The notes beneath the pieces are model-generated. The model saw only the letters and a program-made list of their open reading frames with translations. It was not told where the DNA came from and searched no databases. The position numbers and the translations under genes were made by a program. Of a stretch of DNA of 64,000 bases, positions 43,764 to 53,068 are shown one piece after another. Numbering within the stretch: the first letter of the stretch is position 1; the number at the start of each line of letters is the position of its first letter. The stretch lies in assembly GCA_020638495.1 (NCBI GenBank), contig JACKIN010000001.1, positions 248,001 through 312,000 of the forward strand, in the 5' to 3' direction. This stretch comes from Geminicoccaceae bacterium. GTDB taxonomy: Bacteria; Pseudomonadota; Alphaproteobacteria; Geminicoccales; Geminicoccaceae.

Positions 43764-44801
43764 TTGGACGTCGATGCGTTCGACTTCGAGCTGCCGGCGG
43801 ATCTGATCGCGCAAAGACCGGTCGAGCCGCGGGACGCTGCACGGTTGCTGGTCATCGGCGACAACCTTCAGGACCGCACGGTGCACGACCTGCCCGGCCT
43901 GCTGGCGCCGGGCGATCTTCTGGTGCTCAATCGCACGCGCGTGCTGCCAACGCGGTTCGCCGCCAGGCGGCAACGGGGGGGCCGGCCGATCCAGATCACC
44001 CTGGTGGCCGACCAGGGTGACGACCGGTGGTCGGCCTTCGCCAGGCCCGGCCGGCATCTGACACCAGGCGACACGCTGGAGCTGGCATCTGGGCTCGTGG
44101 CGGAGGTCTTGGCCAAGGATGCCGACGGGCGCTTCGCCCTGCAGCTCCAGGCCGAAGACGGGACGGTGATCGATGCCATCCGGGCCGGCGGGTCGATGCC
44201 GCTGCCACCCTATATCCGCCGCCCGGCCGCGGGCGAGGCAGCCGACCGCGAACGCTACCAGGCGATTTTCGCCCGGGACGAGGGCTCGGTGGCGGCACCC
44301 ACGGCGTCGCTGCATTTCACCGACCGCCTGCTCGCCGACCTCGCGGCACGGCGTGTCGGCCACGCCTTCCTGACCCTGCATGTCGGGCTCGGCACGTTTC
44401 TGCCGGTGAAGGTGGCAAAGGCGCGGGATCACGTCATGCATCCGGAGCGCTACGTGCTGCCCGAGGCGACGGTCGATGCGATCGCCGCCACGCGTGCCGC
44501 CGGCGGGCGGATCGTCGCGGTCGGCACGACCGTGCTGCGGGTGCTCGAGGCCTGCGCGCGGGAAACCGGGGAGCTCCATCCCGGGCAGGGCAGCACGGCG
44601 CTCTTCATCACGCCGGGCTTCGACTTTCGGGTGGTCGACCGCCTGCTGACCAATTTCCATCTGCCGCGATCGACGCTCTTCATGCTGGTCGCGGCACTGG
44701 CGGGGCTCGACCGCATGCAGGCGGCCTATGCCCATGCGATCGCCAGCCGCTATCGCTTCTTCAGCTATGGCGATGCGTGCCTGATCGACCGCCGGGACTG
44801 A
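43764..44801 (+). CDS. queA: S-adenosylmethionine:tRNA ribosyltransferase-isomerase
   Basis: The 345-residue enzyme forms epoxyqueuosine at the tRNA wobble position. It starts at TTG 43764, right behind the coaD stop, with FDFELPADLIAQRPVEPRD. Further landmarks are LVLNRTRVLPTRF, PLPPYIRR, AAPTASLHFTD, HVGLGTFLPV and LLTNFHLPRSTLFMLV. The tgt and ppi genes that often accompany queA in this class are not next to it; the following genes run the other way. Confidence 0.96.
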   Translation: MDVDAFDFELPADLIAQRPVEPRDAARLLVIGDNLQDRTVHDLPGLLAPGDLLVLNRTRVLPTRFAARRQRGGRPIQITLVADQGDDRWSAFARPGRHLTPGDTLELASGLVAEVLAKDADGRFALQLQAEDGTVIDAIRAGGSMPLPPYIRRPAAGEAADRERYQAIFARDEGSVAAPTASLHFTDRLLADLAARRVGHAFLTLHVGLGTFLPVKVAKARDHVMHPERYVLPEATVDAIAATRAAGGRIVAVGTTVLRVLEACARETGELHPGQGSTALFITPGFDFRVVDRLLTNFHLPRSTLFMLVAALAGLDRMQAAYAHAIASRYRFFSYGDACLIDRRD

Positions 44802-44813
44802 CGCCGCGGCCTC

Positions 44814-46385
44814 TCAGGCGCTGCGTTTGCGCCCGTCCAGCCGCTCCGCCAGCCGGTCGAGGAAATGGCCGACCGCCGCCACGTCGGCCAGGCGGTAGTG
44901 GGCCGCCGTCGACTGCGGCCCGTCCTGGCCGACGGCGATGCCGATACCCCAGCCCTCGATCGCCCGAAAGGCATCCTCGTCGGTGACGTCGTCGCCGATA
45001 TAGACCGGCAGGGTCCGCTCGCGCGTCCGGCCGGCGCTGTCGAGGATCCAGGAAAGCGCCTTGCCCTTGTCCCAATCCAAGGCGGGCACGAACTCGAAGA
45101 CCTTCTTGCCGGCCTTGACCGTCAGCTCGGGGAACGCGGCTGCCGTGTCGCGAATGGCTCGTTCCACATCACCGGTGGCGGCATCGCCGACGCGGCGATA
45201 GTGCACCGCGAGGCCGAAGCGCTTGCGCTCCAGCTGCACGCCGGCGATGGGGCCGAGCCGCTGGGCCAGCGCCTTGCCCAGCTCGCCCAGCCGGGTCGCT
45301 GCCGCTTGCGCTTCGTCGTGCTCCTCCAGCCGGCCGTCGGGGTGGCGAAGCTCGAAGCCGTGGCTGCCAGCGAAGAAGAGGTTGCGCAGCCCGACCCGCT
45401 CGACCAGATCGCCGAGACCCCGGCCGCTGATCACGGCGACGAAATGCCGGCCCGCGAGCTGGCGCACGCGCTGCCGCATCGTCTCGTCGAGGATCGCATC
45501 CTCTGGCCGCTCGACGATGGGTGTCAGCGTGCCGTCGTAATCGAGAAAGAGATGCAGGACGCGATCGCCCGCCAGCGCCACGATGGCGTCGATGGAGGCC
45601 AGGGCGTCGGGCAGGGCGGCACGGTCGCGCAACGGGCGGTCTCCCTTGATATGCAGATGGTCGAGCGAGGCGACGACGCTCGCGGCGCCCGCGGCGGCGA
45701 GGCCTGCAGTCTCGCCGTCGCGAGCGACGCCGACAACCAGGCCGAAGCCCCCGCGACATCCCGCCTCTATCCCCGCGACGGCGTCCTCGACGATCGCTGC
45801 CCGTGATGCCGGCACGCCGAGCGCCTCGACCGCGGCCAGGAATACGTCGGGTGCGGGTTTGCCGGCGAGACCTTCCGCCGTGGCGACGGTTCCGTCGACC
45901 AGCACCTGGAAGAGCGGGCGAATGCCCGCGGCCGTCAGCACCGCCTCGGCGTTGCGGCTCGCCGAGATCGCCGCGACCTTCAGGTCGGCGCGGCGCGCGC
46001 GGTCGACGAAGGCAACCGCATCGGCGAAGGCGCTGACACCCTCGCGGGCGACGCGATCGAGGAAGGCCTGGTTCTTGCGTCGACCGAGAGCCCGGATCGT
46101 CGGGGCATCCGGTGCGTCGTCGCTGCCGCCGAGAGGAAGATCGATACCCCGCGAGGCGAGGAAGTCACGTACGCCGTCGAGCCGGGGCTTGCCGTCGACG
46201 TGCCGGCGATAGTCGGCGGTCGTGAAAGGGGCGAAGCCCCTGCCGTCACGGGCCTCGAGAAACGCGTCGAAGACCGTCTTCCAGGCCGCCTCGTGGGTGC
46301 GGGCGGTGTCGGTGAGCACGCCGTCCATGTCGAGGATGACGGCGTCGATGCGCGATGGATCGAGCACGGGCGCTGCGTCGCTCAT
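44814..46385 (-). CDS. Beta-phosphoglucomutase / trehalose-6-phosphate phosphatase fusion
   Basis: The protein has 523 residues with two HAD domains. Residues 10-250 are beta-phosphoglucomutase-like: VILDMDGVLTDTARTHEAAW, the cap, AISASRNAEAVLTAAGI, and AIVEDAVAGIEAG. Residues about 270-520 are OtsB-like: LFLDYDGTLTPIVERPEDAI, VAVISGRGLGDL, ELTVKAGKKVFEF and YIGDDVTDEDAF. One part would turn beta-glucose-1-phosphate into glucose-6-phosphate, the other would release trehalose from trehalose-6-phosphate. It overlaps ppsA by 4 bp. With the GH65 phosphorylase upstream it suggests handling of trehalose or a related disaccharide. Confidence 0.9.
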   Translation of the reverse strand: MSDAAPVLDPSRIDAVILDMDGVLTDTARTHEAAWKTVFDAFLEARDGRGFAPFTTADYRRHVDGKPRLDGVRDFLASRGIDLPLGGSDDAPDAPTIRALGRRKNQAFLDRVAREGVSAFADAVAFVDRARRADLKVAAISASRNAEAVLTAAGIRPLFQVLVDGTVATAEGLAGKPAPDVFLAAVEALGVPASRAAIVEDAVAGIEAGCRGGFGLVVGVARDGETAGLAAAGAASVVASLDHLHIKGDRPLRDRAALPDALASIDAIVALAGDRVLHLFLDYDGTLTPIVERPEDAILDETMRQRVRQLAGRHFVAVISGRGLGDLVERVGLRNLFFAGSHGFELRHPDGRLEEHDEAQAAATRLGELGKALAQRLGPIAGVQLERKRFGLAVHYRRVGDAATGDVERAIRDTAAAFPELTVKAGKKVFEFVPALDWDKGKALSWILDSAGRTRERTLPVYIGDDVTDEDAFRAIEGWGIGIAVGQDGPQSTAAHYRLADVAAVGHFLDRLAERLDGRKRSA

Positions 46386-48781
46386 TTGGCCGTGGCGCTT
46401 TTCTGCCGGGATGCCTCGGCCTCCGCCACGATCCGCTTGACCGCCATGAAGCTGTCGGGGCTGACCGAGATCGAATCGATGCCGTGCTCGACCAGGAAGG
46501 CGGCGAACTCGGGATGATCGCTCGGCGCCTGGCCGCAGATGCCGGTCTTGGTGCCGGCCGCGCGCGCCTTGGCGAGGAGCGTGGCGATCGAGGCCTCGAC
46601 GGCCGGGTCGCGCTCGTCGAAGAGGCTGCTCAGGATCGAGCTGTCGCGATCGACGCCGAGCGTGAGCTGGGTGAGGTCGTTCGAGCCGATCGAGAAGCCG
46701 TCGAAGCGCTCGGCGAACTTCTCGGCTAGGATGATGTTGGCGGGGATCTCGCACATCATGAAGACCTCGAGCCCCGCCCGGCCACGCATCAGGCCATGCT
46801 CGGCCATCTCGGCGAGCACGGCGTCGGCCTCGCCGACCGTGCGCACGAACGGGATCATCATGACGATGTTGGTGAAGCCCAGCTCCTCGCGGGCCCGCCG
46901 GATCGCCCGGCACTCGAGCGCGAAGCCTTCGCGGTAGCCGTCGCTGTAGTACCGCGACGCACCGCGCCAGCCGAGCATCGGATTCTCCTCCTTCGGCTCG
47001 AAGGCGCGGCCGCCGATCAGCTCGGCATATTCGTTGGTCTTGAAATCGCTCATCCGGACGATCACCGGGGCCGGGTGATGCGCCGCCGCGATCCGCGCGA
47101 TGCCGCGCGCCAGCCGGTCGACGAAGAACTCGGGCTTGCTCGCGTAGCCGATCGTCAGCTCGTCGATCTGGCGGCGGGCGTCCTCGTCCGTCAGCTCGTC
47201 GAACTTCACCAGCGCCATGGGGTGGATGCGGATGAGGTTCTCGACGATGAACTCCATCCGGGCGAGGCCGACGCCGTCGGTCGGCAGCCGCCACCAGGTG
47301 AAGGCACCCGCCGGGTCGGCGAGGTTGAGCATGACCTTGGTCGTGGTGGCCGGGATGCTGTCGATCGCGATCTCCTCGACCTCGAAGTCCAGGAGCCCCG
47401 CGTAGACGAAACCGGTATCGCCCTCGGCGCAGGACACGGTCACCTCCTGGCCGTCGGCCAGCTTCGCCGTGGCGTCGCCGGCGCCGACCACCGCGGTCAG
47501 GCCCAGCTCACGGCTGACGATGGCGGCATGGCTGGTGCGGCCGCCATGATCGGTCACAATCGCGGCCGCCTTCTTCATGATCGGCACCCAGTCGGGGTCG
47601 GTCATGCCGGTCACCAGCACGCCGCCCTCGACAAAGCGGTCGATCTCGGTGGGGTTGGCCAGCTTGCAGACCGGTCCGCTGCCGATCGAGGCGCCGATCG
47701 AGAGGCCCTTCACCAAGGGCTCGCCCTGGCCGGTCAGGTGATAGGCCTTGAGCATGCCGGCAGCCCGCCTCGACTGCACGGTCTCGGGGCGAGCCTGGAC
47801 CACGAAGAGCTCGCCGGTGAGCCCGTCCTTGGCCCATTCGATATCCATCGGCCGGCCGTAATGCCGCTCGATGCGGACCGCCCAGCGGGCGAGCTCGAGG
47901 ATGTCGTCGTCCTCGAGCACGAAGCGGTGCTGCTCGGCCCTGGCGGTCGAGACCGTCCTGACCGCCTCCTTGCCGGTGGTGAAGACCATCTTGCGGTCCT
48001 TCGCCCCGAGCCGCTTCTCGATGATCGGTCGGAGCGCGGTGTCCTCCAGGAGCGGCTTGAAGACGGTGTACTCGTCCGGGTCGACGATGCCCTGCACGAC
48101 CAGCTCGCCGAGGCCCCAGGCGGCATCGATCAGCACGTTGCGCGGGAAGCCGGTCTCGGTGTCGATCGAGAACATCACGCCGGAGCCGGCCTTGTCGGAG
48201 CGGACCATGCGCTGGATGCCGACCGAGAGGGCCACCTTCAGGTGGTCGAAGCGGTTGTTGACGCGGTAGGCGATGGCGCGGTCGGTGAAGAGCGAGGCGT
48301 AGCAGCGGCGCAGGGCACGGAGGAGCGCGGCCTCGCCCTGGACATTGAGGTAGGTTTCGAGCTGGCCGGCGAAGCTCGCCTCGGGCAGGTCCTCGGCGGT
48401 GGCGCTGCTGCGGACCGCCACGCTGACCGGCTCGCCGCCCTCGGCCATCGCGGCATAGGCCCGGCGGACCGCCTCGGCGAGCGCCGGCGGCACCTCGGCG
48501 TTCTCCAGAAGCTCGCGCACGGCGCGGCCGACACGGGCGAGATTGCTGTGGTCGTCCTTCAGCTTCGCCATCGTTTCGGCGATCGCGTCGCGCAGGTTGT
48601 TCGCGTCGACATAGTGCCAGTAGGCATGGGCGGTCGTGGCGAAGCCGCCCGGCACGCGGACCCCCTGGGCCTGCAGATTGGCGATCATCTCGCCGAGCGA
48701 GGCGTTCTTGCCGCCGACGCGGTCGACGTCGGTGCGGCGCAGCTCGCCGAGCTCGATCACCAGCAGGTCTTCAGTCGGCAT
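46382..48781 (-). CDS. ppsA: Phosphoenolpyruvate synthase
   Basis: The 799-residue enzyme makes PEP from pyruvate and ATP. It has an N-terminal ATP-grasp domain (VGGKNASLGEMIANL, VAVRSSATAEDLPEASFAGQ), the phosphohistidine loop DHGGRTSHAAIVSRELGL at about 405, and the TIM-barrel PEP domain. The last ends with SNDLTQLTLGVDRDS and the catalytic-cysteine loop TGICGQAPSDHPE. Its length fits PpsA rather than PPDK. It is overlapped by 11 bp upstream with the GH65 gene and by 4 bp downstream with the HAD fusion. Placing a gluconeogenic enzyme between sugar phosphorylase genes is uncommon. Confidence 0.93.
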   Translation of the reverse strand: MPTEDLLVIELGELRRTDVDRVGGKNASLGEMIANLQAQGVRVPGGFATTAHAYWHYVDANNLRDAIAETMAKLKDDHSNLARVGRAVRELLENAEVPPALAEAVRRAYAAMAEGGEPVSVAVRSSATAEDLPEASFAGQLETYLNVQGEAALLRALRRCYASLFTDRAIAYRVNNRFDHLKVALSVGIQRMVRSDKAGSGVMFSIDTETGFPRNVLIDAAWGLGELVVQGIVDPDEYTVFKPLLEDTALRPIIEKRLGAKDRKMVFTTGKEAVRTVSTARAEQHRFVLEDDDILELARWAVRIERHYGRPMDIEWAKDGLTGELFVVQARPETVQSRRAAGMLKAYHLTGQGEPLVKGLSIGASIGSGPVCKLANPTEIDRFVEGGVLVTGMTDPDWVPIMKKAAAIVTDHGGRTSHAAIVSRELGLTAVVGAGDATAKLADGQEVTVSCAEGDTGFVYAGLLDFEVEEIAIDSIPATTTKVMLNLADPAGAFTWWRLPTDGVGLARMEFIVENLIRIHPMALVKFDELTDEDARRQIDELTIGYASKPEFFVDRLARGIARIAAAHHPAPVIVRMSDFKTNEYAELIGGRAFEPKEENPMLGWRGASRYYSDGYREGFALECRAIRRAREELGFTNIVMMIPFVRTVGEADAVLAEMAEHGLMRGRAGLEVFMMCEIPANIILAEKFAERFDGFSIGSNDLTQLTLGVDRDSSILSSLFDERDPAVEASIATLLAKARAAGTKTGICGQAPSDHPEFAAFLVEHGIDSISVSPDSFMAVKRIVAEAEASRQKSATAK

Positions 48782-51227
48782 CGGTCGTCTCCCCTCGCAC
48801 GTTGCCGCGCTTGCGCTCCGATGGGCGGATCAGACGGAACTCGTGGCTGTCGCCCGGGCTCAATTTGCGGAAATGACTACGGTACGCGATCTCGATCATC
48901 GGCGCCAATGCCGGCCGGCTGCGCACGCGCAGCCGGCTCCGGGTCGCCTCGACCTCGAGGTGATGTCGGCGATAGCGCAGGCAGACGCGCAGGCAATCCA
49001 CGCCGACGGGCAGAAGCGGGTTGAAATGGAGCACGCCGGAGCGGGTCTCGAGCCCGAGATAGTTGCGCTGGACCAGATCGACCGTGCCGGCCATGGCACC
49101 GGTATGGATGCCTTCCGGCGTGGTGCCGCCCTGGATGTCCAGGATATCGCTGTCCAGCGCCCGCCTGAAGAGGTGCCAGGACTGCTCGCGATCGGCGCGG
49201 GCCAGCACCCAGGCATGGACGATCAGGCTGAGCGTCGAGCCATGCGAGGTTCGCGCGAGATAGTAGTCGATGTTGCGCCGGATGGCAGCGGAGTCGAACG
49301 GGTAGCCCAGGCCCTCGAAGATCAGGTCCAGCTCCTCCGCCGAGAAGAGGTAGAAGAGCATCAGGACGTCGGCCTGCTTCGCCACCTTGAAGTCGTTCGG
49401 GCTCTTGCCCTCGGCCTCGAGGATCCGGTCGAGCCTTTGGATATTGCCGTATTTCTCGCGATAGGCGGGCCAGTCGAGCTCGACGAGCTGCTCGTAGCCG
49501 TCGAACTGGCTGATGATGCCGTCGCCATGGAACGGCACCTTCAGCTTGCGGCTGACATCGTACCAGAGCTCGAGATCGGCGCCTGCGATCTCGAGCCGGG
49601 CGAAGAGCTCGTCGGTGCAGTCGTGTGGCAGGACCGCCACCATGTCGAGGGCGCGGGTCAGGAGCCAGGCCACCATGACGTTGGTGTAGGCATTGTTGTC
49701 GATGCCGCCCTGGGCTTCCGGGTCGGTGCCCGGGTAGGCGGTATGGAACTCGTCCGGGCCCATCACGCCCTTGATGTCGTAGCGGTCGATCGCCGCGTCA
49801 TAGGTGGCGGCCGATACCCAGAACTGGGCGATCGCGAAGAACATCTCCGCACCGTAATGCCGGATGAAGCCGGTATCGCCCGTGGCTTCCCAGTAGCGCC
49901 AGATATTGTAGCAGATGGCGGCGTTCACGTGGCGCTGGCGGTGGCTCGTGTCGGGCAGCCAGCGGCCGGATTCGGGGTTGAGGTGGAGCTTTTGGGTCTC
50001 CTCCCGGCCGTTCGAGCCGCTCTGCCAGGGGAACATGGCGCCCTTGAAGCCCTCGGCCCGGGCGGCGAGGCGCGCCTGGCCCAGCCGGCGGTAGCGGTAG
50101 CGGATGGTCTCGCGCACGAGGTCGGGCACGCGCAGCACCAGAAAGGGCAGGATGAAGAGCTCGTCCCAGAAGATGTGGCCGCGATAGGCCTCGCCGTGCC
50201 AGCCGCGGGCCGGCACGCCGACATCGTAGTCGACCGAGTTGGCGGAGATGGTCTGCAGCAGGTGGAAGATGTGGACCCGGAGATGGGTCGCCTCGCCGTC
50301 GCCCTCGGGACGGTCGAAGGTGATCTCGCAGCTCCCCCAGAGCTGCTCCCAGGCCAGCAGATGGCGGGCCAGCAGCGCCTCGAAGCCGGTGCTGCGGGTG
50401 AGGCTTTCGGTCGCCTCGAGCCCGGCCTCGGCGATCGCCGGATCCCGGCTGGTGTAGAGGGCGACGAGCTTCTCGATCCGCAAGGGGCGGTGGTCGAGCT
50501 GCACGCGCGCCAATTGCTCGATCTGGTCGGACGCCTGCACCACCTCGATCGGCCGGTCGAGCCGTTCGCCGTCACGAAAGAGACCGAGGCGCGCCGCCTC
50601 GACCACCTCGATCCGCGACTGCGCGGTGCGGCAGCGGAGCAGCATGCCGTCGCTGCCGAAGGCTTCCGTCCCGAGCGTCTCCAGATGGCGGTTGGCCAGC
50701 GCCTTGTAGCGCTCGACCCCGGCATTGACGACGCTGCCGTCGATGCCCGAGCGGATGGTGATCTCGCCGGACCAGTCCTCCGCCACCAGCTCGACCTCGA
50801 GCGCTGCCTCGTGGCGGTCGGCCATGCTGACCAGCCGCCGCTCGCGCCAGCGCGTCGTCCGGCCCGCCTGATCGCGGAAGCGGAAGTCGCGGTGGAGCAG
50901 GCCCTGGCGGGTATCGAGCTGCTGGACGAAATCGAGAACCTGCACCTCGTCGATGGCGAACCAGGGGCCGTCCCCGATGCGGAAGGTCAAAGGCAGCCAG
51001 TTCGGCACATTGACCAGGTCCTCGTTCTCGACGTCGCGGTCGCCGATCCGGCTGGTCAGGCGGTTGTAGAGCCCCGCCACATAGGTGCCGGGGTAGTGGA
51101 CAGCGTCGGCGCCCGTGCAGGTGACGGCGCCGCGCGTGCAGAAATAGCCGTTGCCCAGGGTCGTGAGCGATTCGCGGAGCTTCTCGCGGTCCGGCTCGTA
51201 AGCGTCGTAGGTGAGCGACCAGCTCAT
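48771..51227 (-). CDS. GH65 disaccharide phosphorylase (trehalose/kojibiose/maltose type)
   Basis: The 818-residue protein starts at ATG 51227, with AAAGGTG upstream. GH65 landmarks are LGNGYFCTRGAV near the N-terminus, the central HIFWDELFILPFL, the catalytic acid in IKGVMGPDEFHTAYPG, and the phosphate-binding TSHGSTLSLIVHAWV. A beta-rich C-terminal domain follows. GH65 enzymes phosphorolyse alpha-glucobioses to beta-glucose-1-phosphate and glucose. The beta-phosphoglucomutase domain in the same operon fits that product. The exact disaccharide is not clear. It is divergent from the GlnA-like gene across 184 bp. Confidence 0.92.
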   Translation of the reverse strand: MSWSLTYDAYEPDREKLRESLTTLGNGYFCTRGAVTCTGADAVHYPGTYVAGLYNRLTSRIGDRDVENEDLVNVPNWLPLTFRIGDGPWFAIDEVQVLDFVQQLDTRQGLLHRDFRFRDQAGRTTRWRERRLVSMADRHEAALEVELVAEDWSGEITIRSGIDGSVVNAGVERYKALANRHLETLGTEAFGSDGMLLRCRTAQSRIEVVEAARLGLFRDGERLDRPIEVVQASDQIEQLARVQLDHRPLRIEKLVALYTSRDPAIAEAGLEATESLTRSTGFEALLARHLLAWEQLWGSCEITFDRPEGDGEATHLRVHIFHLLQTISANSVDYDVGVPARGWHGEAYRGHIFWDELFILPFLVLRVPDLVRETIRYRYRRLGQARLAARAEGFKGAMFPWQSGSNGREETQKLHLNPESGRWLPDTSHRQRHVNAAICYNIWRYWEATGDTGFIRHYGAEMFFAIAQFWVSAATYDAAIDRYDIKGVMGPDEFHTAYPGTDPEAQGGIDNNAYTNVMVAWLLTRALDMVAVLPHDCTDELFARLEIAGADLELWYDVSRKLKVPFHGDGIISQFDGYEQLVELDWPAYREKYGNIQRLDRILEAEGKSPNDFKVAKQADVLMLFYLFSAEELDLIFEGLGYPFDSAAIRRNIDYYLARTSHGSTLSLIVHAWVLARADREQSWHLFRRALDSDILDIQGGTTPEGIHTGAMAGTVDLVQRNYLGLETRSGVLHFNPLLPVGVDCLRVCLRYRRHHLEVEATRSRLRVRSRPALAPMIEIAYRSHFRKLSPGDSHEFRLIRPSERKRGNVRGETTDAD

Positions 51228-51411
51228 GCATGCACCTTTGCTGTCGGGCGGGGCCGACCTTGGCCAGCAATCGCTTGACCGTAGCACGCACCGCCACGAC
51301 TGGAAGGGGCGCATTTCGCCGCCGCGCTTGGCCTTTGCGGCGGCTTCTCCTAGAGAAGTCGCCCGAACGACGTCGCCGGGCGAGGCGGCGCGCAGCAGCG
51401 AGGCAGCAGCG

Positions 51412-52821
51412 ATGGCCGGAGCGGAGGCCCTTCTCGAGCGGATCAGGGACGAAGGCGTGCGCAGCCTCGATCTGCGCTTCACCGACCTCGCCGGCCGCTG
51501 GCGGCACACCACGCTGGACGCGGCGGGCGTCAAGCCGTTCCAGCTCGAGCACGGGGTCCTGATCGACGGCTCGGCCGTGCCTGGCTGGCGCGACGTCAGC
51601 GAATCCGACCTTCTGCTGCGGCCCGATCTCGCCTCGGCCTTCCAGGATCCCTTCGCCGCCCAGCCGACGCTCTGCCTCTTCGCCGACGGGGCCGAGCCGG
51701 CCACCGGCATGAGCTACGAGCGCGACCCGCGCTCGACCGTGGCGCGGGCCGAGGCCCATCTCCTGGAGAGCGGCATCGCCGACACGCTGGTCGCGGCGGC
51801 CGAGATCGGCTTCTTCATCTTCGACGACGTGCGCATCGAGCGGGGGCCGCTCAAGGCCGGCTATGCGCTGGAATCGAGCGAGGCCCGGACGGCCGGCGGG
51901 GCCGCCTATGCGGGGGGCAATCCGGGCCACCGGCCGGCGCCGGGTGCCGCCCAGGCCTGCCTGCCGCCGGCCGACCACCATGCCGACATCCGGGCCGAGA
52001 TCACGACCACGCTGGGCGGCCTCGGCTTCACCGAGCTGCGCCACGAGCACGGCCCGGCGGCGGCCCAGCACCGGCTGATGATCGGCAAGGGGGGGCTGCT
52101 CGCCACCGCCGACCGGCTGCAGCTCCTGAAATACGTCGCCCACCAGGTGACCGCCACCTATGGCAAGTCGGCGAGCTTCATGGCCAAGCCCATCGCCGAC
52201 GAGCCGGGGGCCGCCCTCTTCCTCGCCCAGTCCTTCTGGCAGGGCGGCAAGCCGCTCTTCGCCGGCCAGGGCTATGCCGACCTGAGCCCGCTCTGCCTGC
52301 AGTTCACCGCCGGCATCCTGGCGCATGGCCGGGCCCTCAACGCCTTCACCAACCCGACCACCAACAGCTACCGCCGGCTGCAGCCGAACCTCGACGAGCC
52401 GACGCTTTTGACCTTCGCCGCGCACAACCGTTCGGCCGCGATCCGCATCCCCTATGCCGACCGGCCGGACCGGAAGCGGGTCGAGCTGCGCTTCGCCGAC
52501 GCCTCGGCCAACCCCTACCTGGCGCTCACCGCCATCCTCATGGCGGGGCTCGACGGCATCGCCCGCAAGCTCGAGCCGGGCGACGCCATGGACAGGAACC
52601 TCTACGACCTCCGGGCCGAGGAGCTGGAGGGCATCCCCTCCACCTGCCGGACGCTCGAGGCGGCGCTCGACGCGCTCGACGCCGACCACGAGTTCTGCCT
52701 GCGCGGCGAGGTGATGAGCGGCGAGCTCATCGACGCCTACATCGCCGTCAAGCGGGCCGAGGTCGAGCACCTGGCCCGGCTGCCGACCCCGGCCGAGTTC
52801 GAGCTCTATTACGGGCTCTGA
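51412..52821 (+). CDS. Full-length glutamine synthetase homologue lacking most metal ligands
   Basis: At 469 residues from ATG 51412, its length equals a GSI GlnA subunit, and similarity runs end to end (GYADLSPLCLQFTAGILAHG, NPTTNSYRRLQP, HNRSAAIRIP, FELYYGL). Compared with Escherichia coli GlnA from memory, metal ligand E131 is Gly133 (AAEIGFF), E212 is His213, E220 is Arg221 (RHEHGPAAAQHR), H269 is Phe270 and H271 is Ala272 (AALFLAQS). E129, E357 (VELRF) and the arginines remain, and the adenylylation Tyr is kept (NLYDLRAEE, Tyr398). The n1 metal site is thus lost, so ammonia-fixing synthetase activity is unlikely. A regulatory or new role is possible. The gene is divergent from the GH65 operon, and no real nitrogen genes are near. 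Confidence 0.85.
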   Translation: MAGAEALLERIRDEGVRSLDLRFTDLAGRWRHTTLDAAGVKPFQLEHGVLIDGSAVPGWRDVSESDLLLRPDLASAFQDPFAAQPTLCLFADGAEPATGMSYERDPRSTVARAEAHLLESGIADTLVAAAEIGFFIFDDVRIERGPLKAGYALESSEARTAGGAAYAGGNPGHRPAPGAAQACLPPADHHADIRAEITTTLGGLGFTELRHEHGPAAAQHRLMIGKGGLLATADRLQLLKYVAHQVTATYGKSASFMAKPIADEPGAALFLAQSFWQGGKPLFAGQGYADLSPLCLQFTAGILAHGRALNAFTNPTTNSYRRLQPNLDEPTLLTFAAHNRSAAIRIPYADRPDRKRVELRFADASANPYLALTAILMAGLDGIARKLEPGDAMDRNLYDLRAEELEGIPSTCRTLEAALDALDADHEFCLRGEVMSGELIDAYIAVKRAEVEHLARLPTPAEFELYYGL

Positions 52822-52964
52822 TAAAGGAATAATAGCCTATTTAGGGCTGCCGGTCAAGGCCCGTGGGTTCCATCGGCAAAATCGGCTTTCCGGCCGTCGA
52901 CAGCCTGCCGCAAACCGGGCGAATACGCAGAAAACCGCGTTCCCTCAACGGGTTGGAGTGCGTC

Positions 52965-53068
52965 GGGTTCGTTGGTCGAAGCTCGGGTTCATTCGTCGAA
53001 TCGCCGGGTTCGCTCGTCGATTTCGTGGGTTCGCTCGTCGATTCGGCAGGTTCGTTCGTCGGCAGATG
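52965..53068. repeat. Five tandem 20-21 bp repeats
   Basis: Units starting at 52965, 52985, 53006, 53027 and 53048 share GGGTTCgyTCGTCGAa/t. The period is 20, 21, 21, 21 bp, about two helical turns. The last unit (AGGTTCGTTCGTCGG) runs directly into the palindrome array at 53067. Read in the minus direction one frame gives a 7-residue DERT repeat, but no plausible gene surrounds it. The 52822-52964 stretch before it shows only an AT-rich patch after the GlnA-like stop. Confidence 0.8.
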
